DNA of 64,000 bases. It comes from Cytospora piceicola (Eukaryota; Ascomycota; Sordariomycetes; Diaporthales; Cytosporaceae). This document shows positions 22,597 through 32,757 of the stretch, one piece after another (position 1 is the stretch's first letter; every line of letters starts with the position of its first letter). Where the stretch lies: assembly GCA_023375675.1 (NCBI GenBank), contig JALQBC010000011.1, positions 744,001-808,000 of the forward strand, in the 5' to 3' direction. Below the pieces are notes generated by a model that saw only the letters and a list, made by a program, of their open reading frames with translations, did not search any database and had not been told where the DNA came from. A program made the translations under genes and the position numbers.

Positions 22597-24052
22597 ATGC
22601 TGAGAACCTTACGAACGACGGCTCGCGCTGTCAACATGCGCCCCTTGCAGTCCCTCCAGCACCAGGCCACCACCCTCCCCCTGCCTGTCATGATGCGACA
22701 TGTGCGCACTTACGCCGACAAGATCGTCAAGGTCCCCCAAATGGCCGAGTCCATCTCAGAAGGCACCCTGAAACAATGGAGCAAGCAGGTCGGCGACTTC
22801 GTCGAGCAGGACGAGGAGATTGCCACTATTGAGACCGACAAGGTGCGTCACCCTCCTTCGCGACCGACCGCTCATGCATATATAGCAGCCACTTCTGCGA
22901 CCTCATTGCGTGCAGCCTCCCGCAGCCTGAACAATTACCCTACTGACTGTGTTGTCCTGTAGATTGACGTCGCCGTCAACGCCCCGGAAGCCGGTACGAT
23001 CAAGGAGTTCCTCGCAAATGAGGAGGACACGGTTACCGTTGGCCAGGATATTGTTCGGTTAGAGCTTGGAGGTGCACCTCCTGAGGGCGCTGCCGAGTCA
23101 AAGGATGAATCCAAGGACAAGGAGCCTGAGAAGAAGCCCGAGGCCAAGCCAGAGGCAGAGTCAAAACCTGAGCCCAAAAAGGAGGAGAGCAAGCCTGCCC
23201 CTCCTCCTCCTGCCCCCGAGAAGAAAGCACCCGCCCCATCCTCAAAACCCAAGGAGACCAAGGAGGCTCCCGCTTCTCTCGGCGAGCGTGGAGAGTCCCG
23301 CGTCAAGATGAACCGAATGAGACTCAGGATCGCTGAGCGCCTCAAGCAGTCCCAGAACACCGCTGCCTCCCTGACCACCTTCAATGAGGTCGACATGTCC
23401 TCTATAATGGAGTTCCGGAAGCTGTACAAGGACGAAGTGCTCAAGAAGACTGGCGTAAAGCTCGGTTTCATGAGCGCCTTCACGCGTGCCGCCTGTCTGG
23501 CCATGAAGGATCTCCCCGCCGTCAACGCATCTATTGAGGGGCCCAACGGCGGTGACACCATCGTCTTCAGGGACTACGTCGATGTCAGTGTTGCCGTTGC
23601 CACCGAGAAGGGCTTGGTAACACCGGTTGTGCGGAACGCCGAGAAGATGGACATGGTCGGTGTCGAGAAGTCCATCGCGGACTTGGGCAAGAAGGTATGT
23701 CATTGTCGCCCACGTTAGCTGCTTTCAGTTCCTTATCTCTAACAACCCACCTTAGGCTCGCGATGGCAAGCTCACGCTCGAGGATATGGCTGGTGGTACT
23801 TTCACCATCAGCAACGGAGGTGTCTTCGGCTCACTCATGGGCACGCCCATCATCAACCTGCCCCAGAGTGCAGTCTTGGGTCTTCACGCCATCAAGGAGC
23901 GCGCTGTGGTTGTGAACGGCAAGGTCGAGGCCCGGCCCATGATGTACCTGGCTCTGACTTACGACCACCGTCTGCTTGACGGCAAGGAGGCTGTACAGTT
24001 CCTGGTGAAGATCAAGGAGTACATTGAGGACCCTAGGCGCATGTTGCTGTAG
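22597..24052 (+). CDS. KGD2: Dihydrolipoamide succinyltransferase, E2 of 2-oxoglutarate dehydrogenase
   Basis: Transfers the succinyl group from lipoamide to CoA in the mitochondrial 2-oxoglutarate dehydrogenase complex (TCA cycle). Three exons: 22597-22842, 22963-23694 and 23756-24052 (424 aa). Residues 1-40 are an Arg-rich mitochondrial presequence. The lipoyl domain covers about 42-117, with the lipoylated lysine K82 in 'IETDK', which is exactly the last codon of exon 1. A Pro/Glu/Lys-rich flexible linker (about 125-190) follows with no peripheral-subunit-binding domain, as is normal for this E2. The acyltransferase core ends with the catalytic motif '[11 protein letters not shown]' (H397, D401). 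I start at ATG 22597 because it opens the presequence; an in-frame TTG four codons earlier is not needed. Introns are GT/AG. Confidence 0.95.
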
Positions 24053-25542
24053 ATTCGGTGTTGGTGGTAGGAAACTGGTTTGGACACACGAGGCACTCGG
24101 GTGGGAAGAGGGTTGCTGCATGGCGGGATCTTCCTTGGTAGCATACGTTGGGGCATGGAGTCCAATGTCAATGGTGTAAACAGATGGCACTGGGTGATAC
24201 GCCGCCCCTTGATAGCATCCCGGCGCAATGATCGATTGGCTGTTCTAGCCTATGTATGTCAGAAGTGATCGATGCTCCTTCACGGGCAGCGAGTGTTGAT
24301 TGTTGTTGTTGTTTGTTTGGAAAATCAATAGTCAACGTGACTAATTTATCCTTCAAGTGCTTTCCAGTGGACGAGGTCACAATCCGAAAAGTCTGATAGT
24401 GATGGTCCGTGAAAAGACACATAATACAATACGGCCATTCGCTGCCACGGCAGACTGAGCATTGCAGCTATTCGACCGCATGGGGCAAGCCTGGAACAGC
24501 CCAGGAAGAGGACAGGAACCCTTCAATGTTGTATGGATGTATTCACGTGGCGCTGCCTTGGAGGACCGGTTGCTCTCGTCACTCGCTACTACAGTGGTGA
24601 CCCCCTATATAACATACGGCCCGTCTAAGAGAAATGTATGCTATATTAGATGGTTCATATGCTATATAGGGATAAGTGGTTACATATATTATCCATCAAT
24701 CCATCCACTAGGTATATATCTTATATCAAGGTTTTATGCTATATATGGATATGTTATATAGTGTGTCACTACTTTACTGGGTTCGGCTTTCTTGTACAGT
24801 AGACTTGTCAATATGCCTCACTGACACACACGGGGCCCCAATCATTTCTCATCTACCCCGTGGACAGCGAGCAGGAAGGTGATCTTCATGAGGGTGGAAC
24901 GGAAGGACACATGCGAAAGTGTGAAAGCTGTCGCTTTGAGGTGGGGATATATGTCCGCGCCGATACCATTGGGGATTAGACCGGTATATATAGCCAACTA
25001 ATCAAAACCAGTTCCAACAGGTAGTTTGTTTTCTATACCGTCATGTATCTATCACCTCGTATTGTACAGCGTGTCATAGGCACTCGACCGGTCCGTCTAT
25101 TGTTATAGCCATAGCCTTGGTCCTGTGTATTATACCTCCATCTTCCATAACATACCTTTGTAGTTCAGCAACCACACGGATAAGACATTTCAAGATACTA
25201 TATAATTGTTCTGTGGTGGAATGCTCCAGGTTTAGATCTAACGACTTGCGGGCATTGTGTTGTTTATAAGGAGAACAATGCAAGCACATGCTTGAGAGAG
25301 TATACTATGGGTAATTGCGAAGTGAACTTTCAATGATCCACTTGGTATATGCGGCAGGTAAATATTATACATGGTTCAATACAGCGACCAACATAAGTCG
25401 AATTTATACGTCCACTGTGACCTTGTCAGTAAGGGTTACTGGGTTAAATGTCTCGTCTGAATTTGCACGGACGTAATAGCGAGTCACCTTTTTCTGCTCC
25501 CTTGAGTGATAGCACATAAGTTCAACATTGTATACGTAGGCT
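24053..25542. other. Convergent intergenic region, KGD2 / carboxylesterase
   Basis: 1.5 kb with no gene recognised. Around 24590-24770 there are repeated TATATAGG/CTATAT words. Base composition becomes more AT-rich toward the esterase. Confidence 0.5.
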
Positions 25543-27757
25543 TTACTCTGGGACGGATGCCCCCAGGTCTTTCCATAGCTGGCACCTCCGTCCTCGCATT
25601 CCCTCCCAGGACCACGCGTCAACTACATCAAAGCGCGCTTGTAGGCCTGATCCGGTCATCTGTGTCAAGTTTACAATGGTCCCGTCCCCAAATGTATAAC
25701 TCAATAGCTCAGGGCTCCCACCAGTCAGGTTGATGTTTAACATCCTATAGCCTTCGCCCTCCACATGCACACTTGTGTCTGACCAATTTGGCCAAGCTCC
25801 CTTCATCATTGCTGATAGCTCGTCTCTGGTCGAAGTTCCATTAGACGCGGTAGTCAGTGAACTAACAACCTCGGGGGGGAGGGTTGGGTCTCCGTAGATG
25901 ATGAATCTTCCCCAGGCCAGCTGAACCGCTGTCCGGGCCGCCTCGTTCATAGTACCTTTGCCAAGCGCTTCACGATTGAAGGCCTGGTAAGCGTCAAGAT
26001 CTGCCCCGTGTTCTGAAGGCGGCACGGAGAACTGATACTTCCAGGCTTGTTTGGTGGGTGTCTTTTCTTTCGTGTCCGCGGATGACATGGCAAAGGCACT
26101 GGCAAGCCAGTAGCTGGGGCATACAAACGTCGTCTCGGCGTACATGTTGTTGGCACGCTGCTGCTGACCTATGGCAAACTCGGATTGGTTTAGTGCGGTT
26201 GGAGCACTAAGTCCTAAAGTGCTGAAGAGTGGCCCAAGGACCGTAGGCTGGATCCAATATGCCTCATCAATGCGGTTCAGGTCACTGGTGGACATCAGAG
26301 GAAACAATGTCCTTGTGTAAATCTCGAAGTCGGAGGCAGTTGTGATGTTCTGCGGTACGAATCCTGGTCCTTCGTTCGCATTGTTCTCGAAGTCCCCTTA
26401 GCCAGCACATCCGGGCTCAAACTTTGCAGATTGTTTGTGATGGACGACTTACACCTGATAACATCCGAAGCCCGTTGACCTGACCAGTTGCCAGCTGGAC
26501 CGAGGGTCTCCCCCGGAGGAATTCTCCGTCTGTTACCGGGAGAAAAGCCCACTGTCCGTATGCGGCACCAGGTCCACCACTAACATGCGTACTCGCATTC
26601 TGCAGTGTAAGGGAATCCATGGTACCCAGGCATTCAAAGACTGACTGGTTCAGGAAGCTACGGCCTTCCTCGTCAGCACATCCTACTGCAGTGGCAAACC
26701 GGTAGTATGACTTTGTTGGTTCGAATCCGTCGTGATCCCATTGCATGGGAAGATATGGAGACGCCACAATGGCATTGTTGAACAACGAAACACCTTCACC
26801 ACCTCCGTTGGCCATGGACATTAGCATAACCGCCCCCGCGCCTGCGCTCTCTCCGGAGATTGTCACTCGTCGATTGTCGCCTCCAAATGATCCAATGTGG
26901 TCCTGGACCCATTCCAGAGAGAGATGCATATCGTACAGTCCAGCGTTCGGTGTGCCACCTTGGGAAACCATATCCCCCGATGAGAGGAAACCGAAGGCTC
27001 CCAGCCGGTACTGAATCAGCACAAGGATGAATTCGTTCGAATTGGTACTCAATAGTTCCCAGAACTCGTTATTACCTTGTCCTGTCCCATAGCCTCCGCC
27101 ATCTGGCATGTATTGCGTGTCAGATATGTGTTTAGCCACTGTAATACTTAATTATGGCTCCAATAAGGATCAATGACCATAAGAGAAAGATACTCACGGA
27201 TCCAGACCATTACAGGCAGACCCTTTGCGGTGGGACGAGCGAACACACTCAAAAACAGGCAATCTTCATTTCCAAGACCGGACTTGGTGAAGTTGTAGCC
27301 CGCCGGTCTGCTGCGATGTTAAGGGTGGTTGCTTACTCTGAAGTTCACGGGTCACCACTTACAGAGGGGCATTGGGACTTTGTGGGCATCTTGGTGGATA
27401 GTCAGTCGCTGAGATGATTTGATTCCTGTTCAGTGCAGGAGATTGCGGCTTGTGCCATCTCAACTTTCCAGTTGGTGGTGCGGCGTAGCGAATCCTGCTC
27501 CTTGCCATCCCGGTTGTTGCTTTGGTCAGTTACGTTTTATACACGCGAGACAAAAGGAACAGCCGGCAACAAAAGGCCTCGTGGCAAGACACACACCCTT
27601 TGAAGACGTTGAGGTCCGCGGTTTGGTTATAGTAGCCTGTGTATATCTCATATTCTAGATCGACAATTGGTGCGCTAGTATTTAATGATACTGCGGCACC
27701 TATGGAGCAAGTGGCATGGCTAAGGAGCAACGTGTATGACAAAATTGCCATATTCAT
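25543..27757 (-). CDS. Secreted type-B carboxylesterase/lipase (alpha/beta hydrolase)
   Basis: Predicted extracellular serine esterase of the cholinesterase-like (type B) family; substrate unknown. Five exons on the minus strand: 27757-27597, 27494-27363, 27307-27198, 27102-26455 and 26396-25543, giving 634 aa. It starts with a hydrophobic signal peptide (MNMAILSYTLLLSHATCS). Joining exons 3 and 4 at the internal CCAG acceptor rebuilds the oxyanion-hole motif 'VWIHGGGYG' (H135-G138), which would be lost with the nearer acceptor. The nucleophile is S220 in 'TISGESAGAG', the acid is E359 in 'NNANEG' and the base probably H480 in 'PPSEHGADLDAY'. Cysteines and several NxS/T sites fit a secreted glycoprotein. 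The exon 4-5 junction is a judgement between two overlapping donors (GTGTAAGT); only the one used keeps frame. Confidence 0.85.
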
Positions 27758-29276
27758 GGTCGCGTAATGGTAATGATCAGTCCGTTATCCCTTGCTGGTA
27801 TTTTATTTTCGGAAGATGAGGGAGGGTGTGTGTTGGATAACGCTGGCAGGCGGTAACTAATACTATTCAAACTGGATCTAGGCACTATATATATATACGA
27901 AGTCAACGAGTAGCATACATAGACAAGTTCGTAGCTGCTGTCCGTCGTCACATAACTGACTGATCCATGCCGGTCATTGTGTGTCAACATTGAAGTATCA
28001 GCCTATGAATCGATGATATAGAAAGCACATCATAGGCCCCGATAGGTGGAGGATCAATGATTCCTACATTCGGGACAACTACTAGCGAGCACACAGAACA
28101 TACAAATCACATTGTCTGCTTGCTACCTTGCTTAAAGTTATTGTTCATCCGAGTGGCTTGTCGTTCATAATCAACCGCACCTTGATTGTTCCCCATAAAA
28201 TACCCGATACGACACGTATGCGACCTTCATGGCTAAAGAACGAATCAAAAGTATATAAATTAAGCTTATATCTTTTAGTTGATAATCGAATTGCCCTTGC
28301 AACATTAGGTCGGATATCATCCTGGAAATACTGCAAGTCATCCCTACATAAGGACATGGGTATAGATAGCATCACCGCATCACCGCATCACCGCATCACC
28401 ATACGTCCGTCTGCCCGTCCGTGTGTGTATGTATATCAAGTCAAGACCGCCAAGGTGCCAAGGATGGAGAGTCCCGCAATCCCGCAGTGCCGCTGGGTGC
28501 TCTGAAGACCGACAGACACGCAAAACAAGGCACGTCGTATCGGTCCGGCATTGCCGGCATCAAACCGCACATTCGAGCCACTCTCGTGGGTCATGATCCA
28601 AGCCGGATATCCACAATCTGATCTTCTGAGCCTGGACACCTCCAGATTTCTAGAAGACAGGAAGACCTGACAATGGCTGGAAAGACAGAAGGCGGCGATG
28701 GCAGCTTGGCTGGCTGAGTCACACAATCGCAATGGCATAGTCAAAGGGGATCAGATTGCCATATTACTGGGGCCGTAAGGATGGCCACCGACTTTTTGCG
28801 TGGGCGAAGCGAGAAGATCCAGACCAGTTGGCCGTGACCCTCGTGGTCAAAGCCGGCTTACACCCGTACCACCGGGTGGTCGGCTGCCGTATCTGCAGGA
28901 AGGAGAACGTCTTTAAGAAGGCTTTTTATCTTCTGCATTCCTGGTCCTCGATCCATTGCCTATCTTCCTAGAACGGTACCGCGAACCTGCGTGCTGTAAA
29001 CAAAGAAGAAAAAAGAACCGTGGTTGTTCGTTCTCCTGTCGACCACGGGTTATCCGATGCTCTTGCGCCTTGCCTCGAGCCTGTCGTGAATATCTGATAA
29101 AATTACTGTGTTTCTTTCTGCCTCTGTTCCCACACACAATCTGGGGCTATTGGTTTCCTTACCTTACCACTGCGAGTTCCCGAGGCCCTTGCTGGACCTG
29201 AAGTCGACATTGCCAGTAATATGGCAGTAGGTCCAAGTCACTCGACGGCGAGTGAGAAGGGTGCGTTATTAGCAGA
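27758..29276. promoter_or_regulatory. Divergent region, carboxylesterase (-) / MFS transporter (+)
   Basis: 1.5 kb without a recognised gene; presumably the two promoters. It holds a small tandem array of CATCACCG (about 28370-28402) and AT-rich stretches near 27880-27900 and 28230-28290. A 125-codon open frame at 28.1-28.5 kb has no familiar motif and I leave it out. Confidence 0.5.
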
Positions 29277-30831
29277 ATGTCCTCGAAGAACAATACACTG
29301 ACCGGGACCATAACAGGCACAGAAAATGTCCAGCCGGTGCTAGTAGAGACGCCTCAACTCCCCGACCGCCCAAGTGACTCCGACAATGAGCAGGGAGAAC
29401 CTGAGACCAGTCCTTACGACCGCTTCCCAGCGCATCGCAGGACCGTTATGGTCATGGTCATTTCGTGGTGCGGACTGCTGTCCCCAATTTCCAGTACAAC
29501 AGTACTCTCAGCCATCCCAAACGTCGCTGCGAGTCTTGGCACGACCGGTTCCATGATTAGCCTTAGTAATGCTCTCTATCTGGTGTTTATGGCTTTGAGC
29601 CCCTGCTTCTGGGGGCCTCTGTGTCAAGTCTTTGGCCGGAAGACGGTAAGTCCCCCCTCCCCCATCCCAAACGTGCCCAAGACCAGCCTGCTAATATCAC
29701 ACACAGTGCTGTATGGCAACAGGCTTCATGTTCTTCCTGTGCTCCATTGCAACGGCACTTTCGCCGGATATTGCAGCCTTTATGGTGTTTCGAATGCTGA
29801 CTGCGTTCTTTGGTACTGCCTTCCTGGTACTTGGTCCCGCGGTGATCGGTGATCTCTTCCATCCCACAGAGCGTGCCACGGCCCTCTCTTGGTTTTATAC
29901 CGGAGCCCTTATTGGACCCACAATTGGCCCTCTATTGGGGGGTATCATAGTAACGTACACATCGTGGCGTGTCATCTTCTGGATGCAGACGGGACTCGCG
30001 GCGACAGCGATGGCCGGTACGGTTCTCTTCTTGTCCGAGACACTCATTGAGGATAAGGATAGCAAGAAGGCTGTTATGGCCCGACTCGCCACCCCTCTGG
30101 AAAAGGCCAGATACCTGGCAAAGGTCACCAGCCCTTTGAGGCCACTTGGCCTTCTCCTGACGTCTCCTAACCTCGTTCTTGTCGCATTTGGGTCGGGCTC
30201 TATCGTATGGAATCAATATGGTCTCCTCACACCCATCCGATACGTCCTCAACCCACGCTTCAACTTGGACTCGCCAGCCCAGTCGGGACTATTCTACCTC
30301 GCTCCTGGACTTGGCTACGTCGTTGGGACACTTGGCGGCGGTAGATGGGCCGACTACACGGTGAAGAAATGGATGACCAGGCGGGGCGGAGAACGCGTCC
30401 CTGAGGATCGGTTGAGAAGCTGCATCGTGTTTCTGGGTGTGGTATTACCTGGTAGCATACTGATCTATGGGTGGTCTGTCGAAAAGGCTGTTGGCGGGAT
30501 ACCTCTGCCTGTGGTATTCATGTTCGTGCAAGGAGTGGCGCAGAGCTTCTGCTTCCCGAGTCTTAACACGTACTGTCTCGATGTGGTCCAAGCCCGAAGT
30601 GCGGAAGCTGTGGCAGGGAACTTCATGGTGCGGTATCTGTTCGGAGCGGTGGCTTCTGCGGTTGTCTTGCCGGCTGTTGAGTCCATCGGCGTTGGCTGGT
30701 TCTGCACAATCTCAGCTGCACTCTTGATACTGGGCGGCTCAGGAATTTACTCGGTGGCGAGGTGGGGAGGAGGTTGGAGAGAGCGGATTAATAATAGGAG
30801 CAAGAGCAAGCCAGAGGGCAGCGGAGCGTAA
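29277..30831 (+). CDS. MFS transporter, DHA1 drug:H+ antiporter-like
   Basis: Predicted plasma-membrane proton antiporter of the major facilitator superfamily, most like fungal multidrug/polyamine DHA1 exporters; substrate unknown. Two exons: 29277-29645 and 29707-30831 (497 aa). The hydrophilic N-terminus precedes hydrophobic segments beginning at 'TVMVMVISWCGLLSPISS'. Motif A appears as 'VFGRKT' at the end of exon 1, and the antiporter motif C as 'ALIGPTIGPLLGG' after 'DLFHPTERATALSWFYTG'. Further membrane segments run to the lysine/arginine-rich tail. The 61-nt intron has GTAAGT donor and ACACAG acceptor and is phase 0. It is divergent to the esterase and is the last intact gene; repeat DNA begins about 54 bp after its stop codon. 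Confidence 0.92.
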
Positions 30832-31194
30832 TGTCACTATGGAGGTTGCCTACAACGCTCAGCCTCTGTTTATTATGCCTTCCGTTAGGAAGGTTGATGT
30901 TTGTTTTACAAGGCGGGCGCGAGCACAATAGAAAATTGTTGCCCTTGAGATTTGTGCCACCTGTTTTTGATTCTGATTGGCTTTGAATTACAATTATGCT
31001 GATTCGCTGCAGCACCCGTTTCTCGGATTTGATTGGTTGCTGAAAGCAGTGATTTTAGTCGTTCCGTGATTAAATACACTAGCAATTATAAGGCCTTTAA
31101 TGCCTGCCGGAAGGCTTACGGTCACTTTAAGGTTTACGATAAGGCCGATTACGATAAGGCCTACGATAAGGCTCTTTATAGCAGACCTTAGGTT

Positions 31195-31850
31195 CGAACT
31201 AAGATATACGCTCGAGTTTTAATCCGATTAAGACGTACTTACCTAAATCTGAATCTGTAGAAAAAAGGCTATTAAACGGTATATTTAATCAAATCGTAGC
31301 CCTTAAGGTAGGCTTAGTATTAAAGCTAACAGTTCTAATTCTGTAGGTTCTTAAGGTTCTTAACCCGAACCCTAGCCTTTCCCTTCCCCCTTACTTACCT
31401 AGGCCTTTAGGTTTATACTAAGATGCACGCTCGAGTTTTAATCTGTTTAAATAAAACTAACCTAAATCTAAATCTGTAGAAAAAAGGCTATTAAATAGTA
31501 TATTTAGTTAAATCGTAGCCCTTAAGGTAGGCTTACTATTAAAGCTAATAGTTCTAATTCCTTAAGTTTCTTAAGTTTCTTAAGTTCTTAGCCCGAACTT
31601 TAGCCTTTCCCTTTCTTTTTACTTACTTAAGCCTTTAGGTTTATATTAAGATACACGCTCGAGTTTTAATTCGATTAAATAAACTTAACATTAATCTAAA
31701 TCTATAGAAAAAGGGCTATTAAACGGTATATTCGATTAAATCGTAGCCCTTAAAGTAGGCTTACTATTAAAGCTAATAGTTCTAATTCTGTAAGTTCTTA
31801 AGGTTCTTAACCCGAACCCTAGCCTTTCCCTTTCTCTTTACTTACTTAAG
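31195..31850. repeat. Three tandem copies of a ~221-227 bp unit
   Basis: The phrase AAGATRYACGCTCGAGTTTT occurs at 31,200, 31,421 and 31,648. Each occurrence is followed by the same order of sequences: a CTGTAGAAAAAAGGCTATTAA-like block, a TCGTAGCCCTTAAGGTAGGCTT-like block, and CCCGAAC..TAGCCTTTCCCTT. The copies differ mainly by C/T and G/A changes. The inverted right arm keeps a single copy (about 38,480-38,680). Confidence 0.8.
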
Positions 31851-31857
31851 GTTATAT

Positions 31858-32042
31858 AAGTTTTTAGATTCGAATTAAGTTAATAAGTAAGTAACTAGGT
31901 AAGTAAGTAAATTAGCTAGTAAGTTAATTAGTAGATTAGCTATTAAATTAGCTAGTAAATTAGCTAGCAAAGTAGCTTAAAATTCTAGTTATTTAATTAT
32001 TAAGTAAGTAAGTAAGTAACTAAGTAGGTTAGTTAGTAAATA

Positions 32043-32081
<39 letters not shown>

Positions 32082-32490
32082 TTAGCTAGTAAGTTAGCTA
32101 GTAAATTAGCTAGTAAATTAGCTAATAAGTTAGCTAGTAAATTAGCTAGTAAATTAGCTAGTAAATTAGTAAGTAGATTAGCTAGTAAAGTAGTTAGTAA
32201 AATAGCTAGTAATTTAGTTATTTAATTATTAAGTAAGTAAATAAGTAAATAAGTAGGTTAGTTAGTAAATAAAGTAAATAAGTAAGTAAGTAGGTAATTA
32301 AATAAGTTAGCTAGTAAGTTAGCTAGTAAATTAGCTAGTAAAGTAGTTAGTAAAGTAGCTAGTAATTTAGTTATTTAATTATTAAGTAAGTACGTAAGTA
32401 AGTAAGTATATAAATAAATATTTTGCCGCTTAAGGCTGTAAAGGAGACGATAGAGTAACGAAGTAAATACGTAAGTAAGTAAGTATATAA
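31858..32490. repeat. Simple/tandem repeats of TAAG and TTAGCTAG units
   Basis: Long runs of (TAAG)n and of TTAGCTAGTAAA-type words with interspersed TTATTTAATTATTAAG. The complementary pattern (CTTA)n lies in the right arm at about 38,100-38,440, so this array is part of the inverted arms. These are not the TTAGGG repeats of telomeres. Confidence 0.85.
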
Positions 32491-32501
32491 ATAAATATTT
32501 T

Positions 32502-32567
32502 GCTGCTTAAGGCTGCGGAGGAGACGATAGAGTAACGCCCGAAGTCTCCTCTGCAGCCTTAAGCGGC
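32502..32567. repeat. GC-rich hairpin (24-bp arms, 18-nt loop)
   Basis: Positions 32,502-32,525 and 32,544-32,567 are inverted copies matching at 22 of 24 positions, separated by 18 nt. The left-arm phrase (GCTTAAGGCTG..GGAGACGATAGAGTAACG) also occurs once just upstream at about 32,430-32,460, and again in the right inverted arm near 38,040-38,100. It is one of the few GC-rich islands in the surrounding AT-rich DNA. Confidence 0.8.
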
Positions 32568-32757
32568 GAATCTAGTTATTAAGTTTCCGATCCTTCTTAA
32601 CGGAAGGCCTTCTCGGCAGGCGGTCCTACCGCCGTTCCCTAGTTAGTATAATTATAATTCAAAGCTAATTAGAATTAAAAACAGGTAGTATAAATCTTAA
32701 GGGTATAATTTCTGTATACTTGCCCGCCTTATAAAATAAATATTAACCTTCTTAATA

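Noticed and set aside
26712..26725. tRNA B-box-like GGTTCGAATCC
   Set aside because: It lies inside exon 4 of the esterase (antisense of GFEPTK codons), with no cloverleaf or A-box around it.
27103..27197. Nearer CAG acceptor for esterase intron 3 (before GGCTAAACACATATC)
   Set aside because: It would insert about a dozen residues and replace the oxyanion-hole histidine with aspartate; the CCAG acceptor restores HGGG in frame.
31858..32490. Telomere-like repeat
   Set aside because: The units are TAAG and TTAGCTAG, not TTAGGG, and the array is internal to inverted transposon arms.
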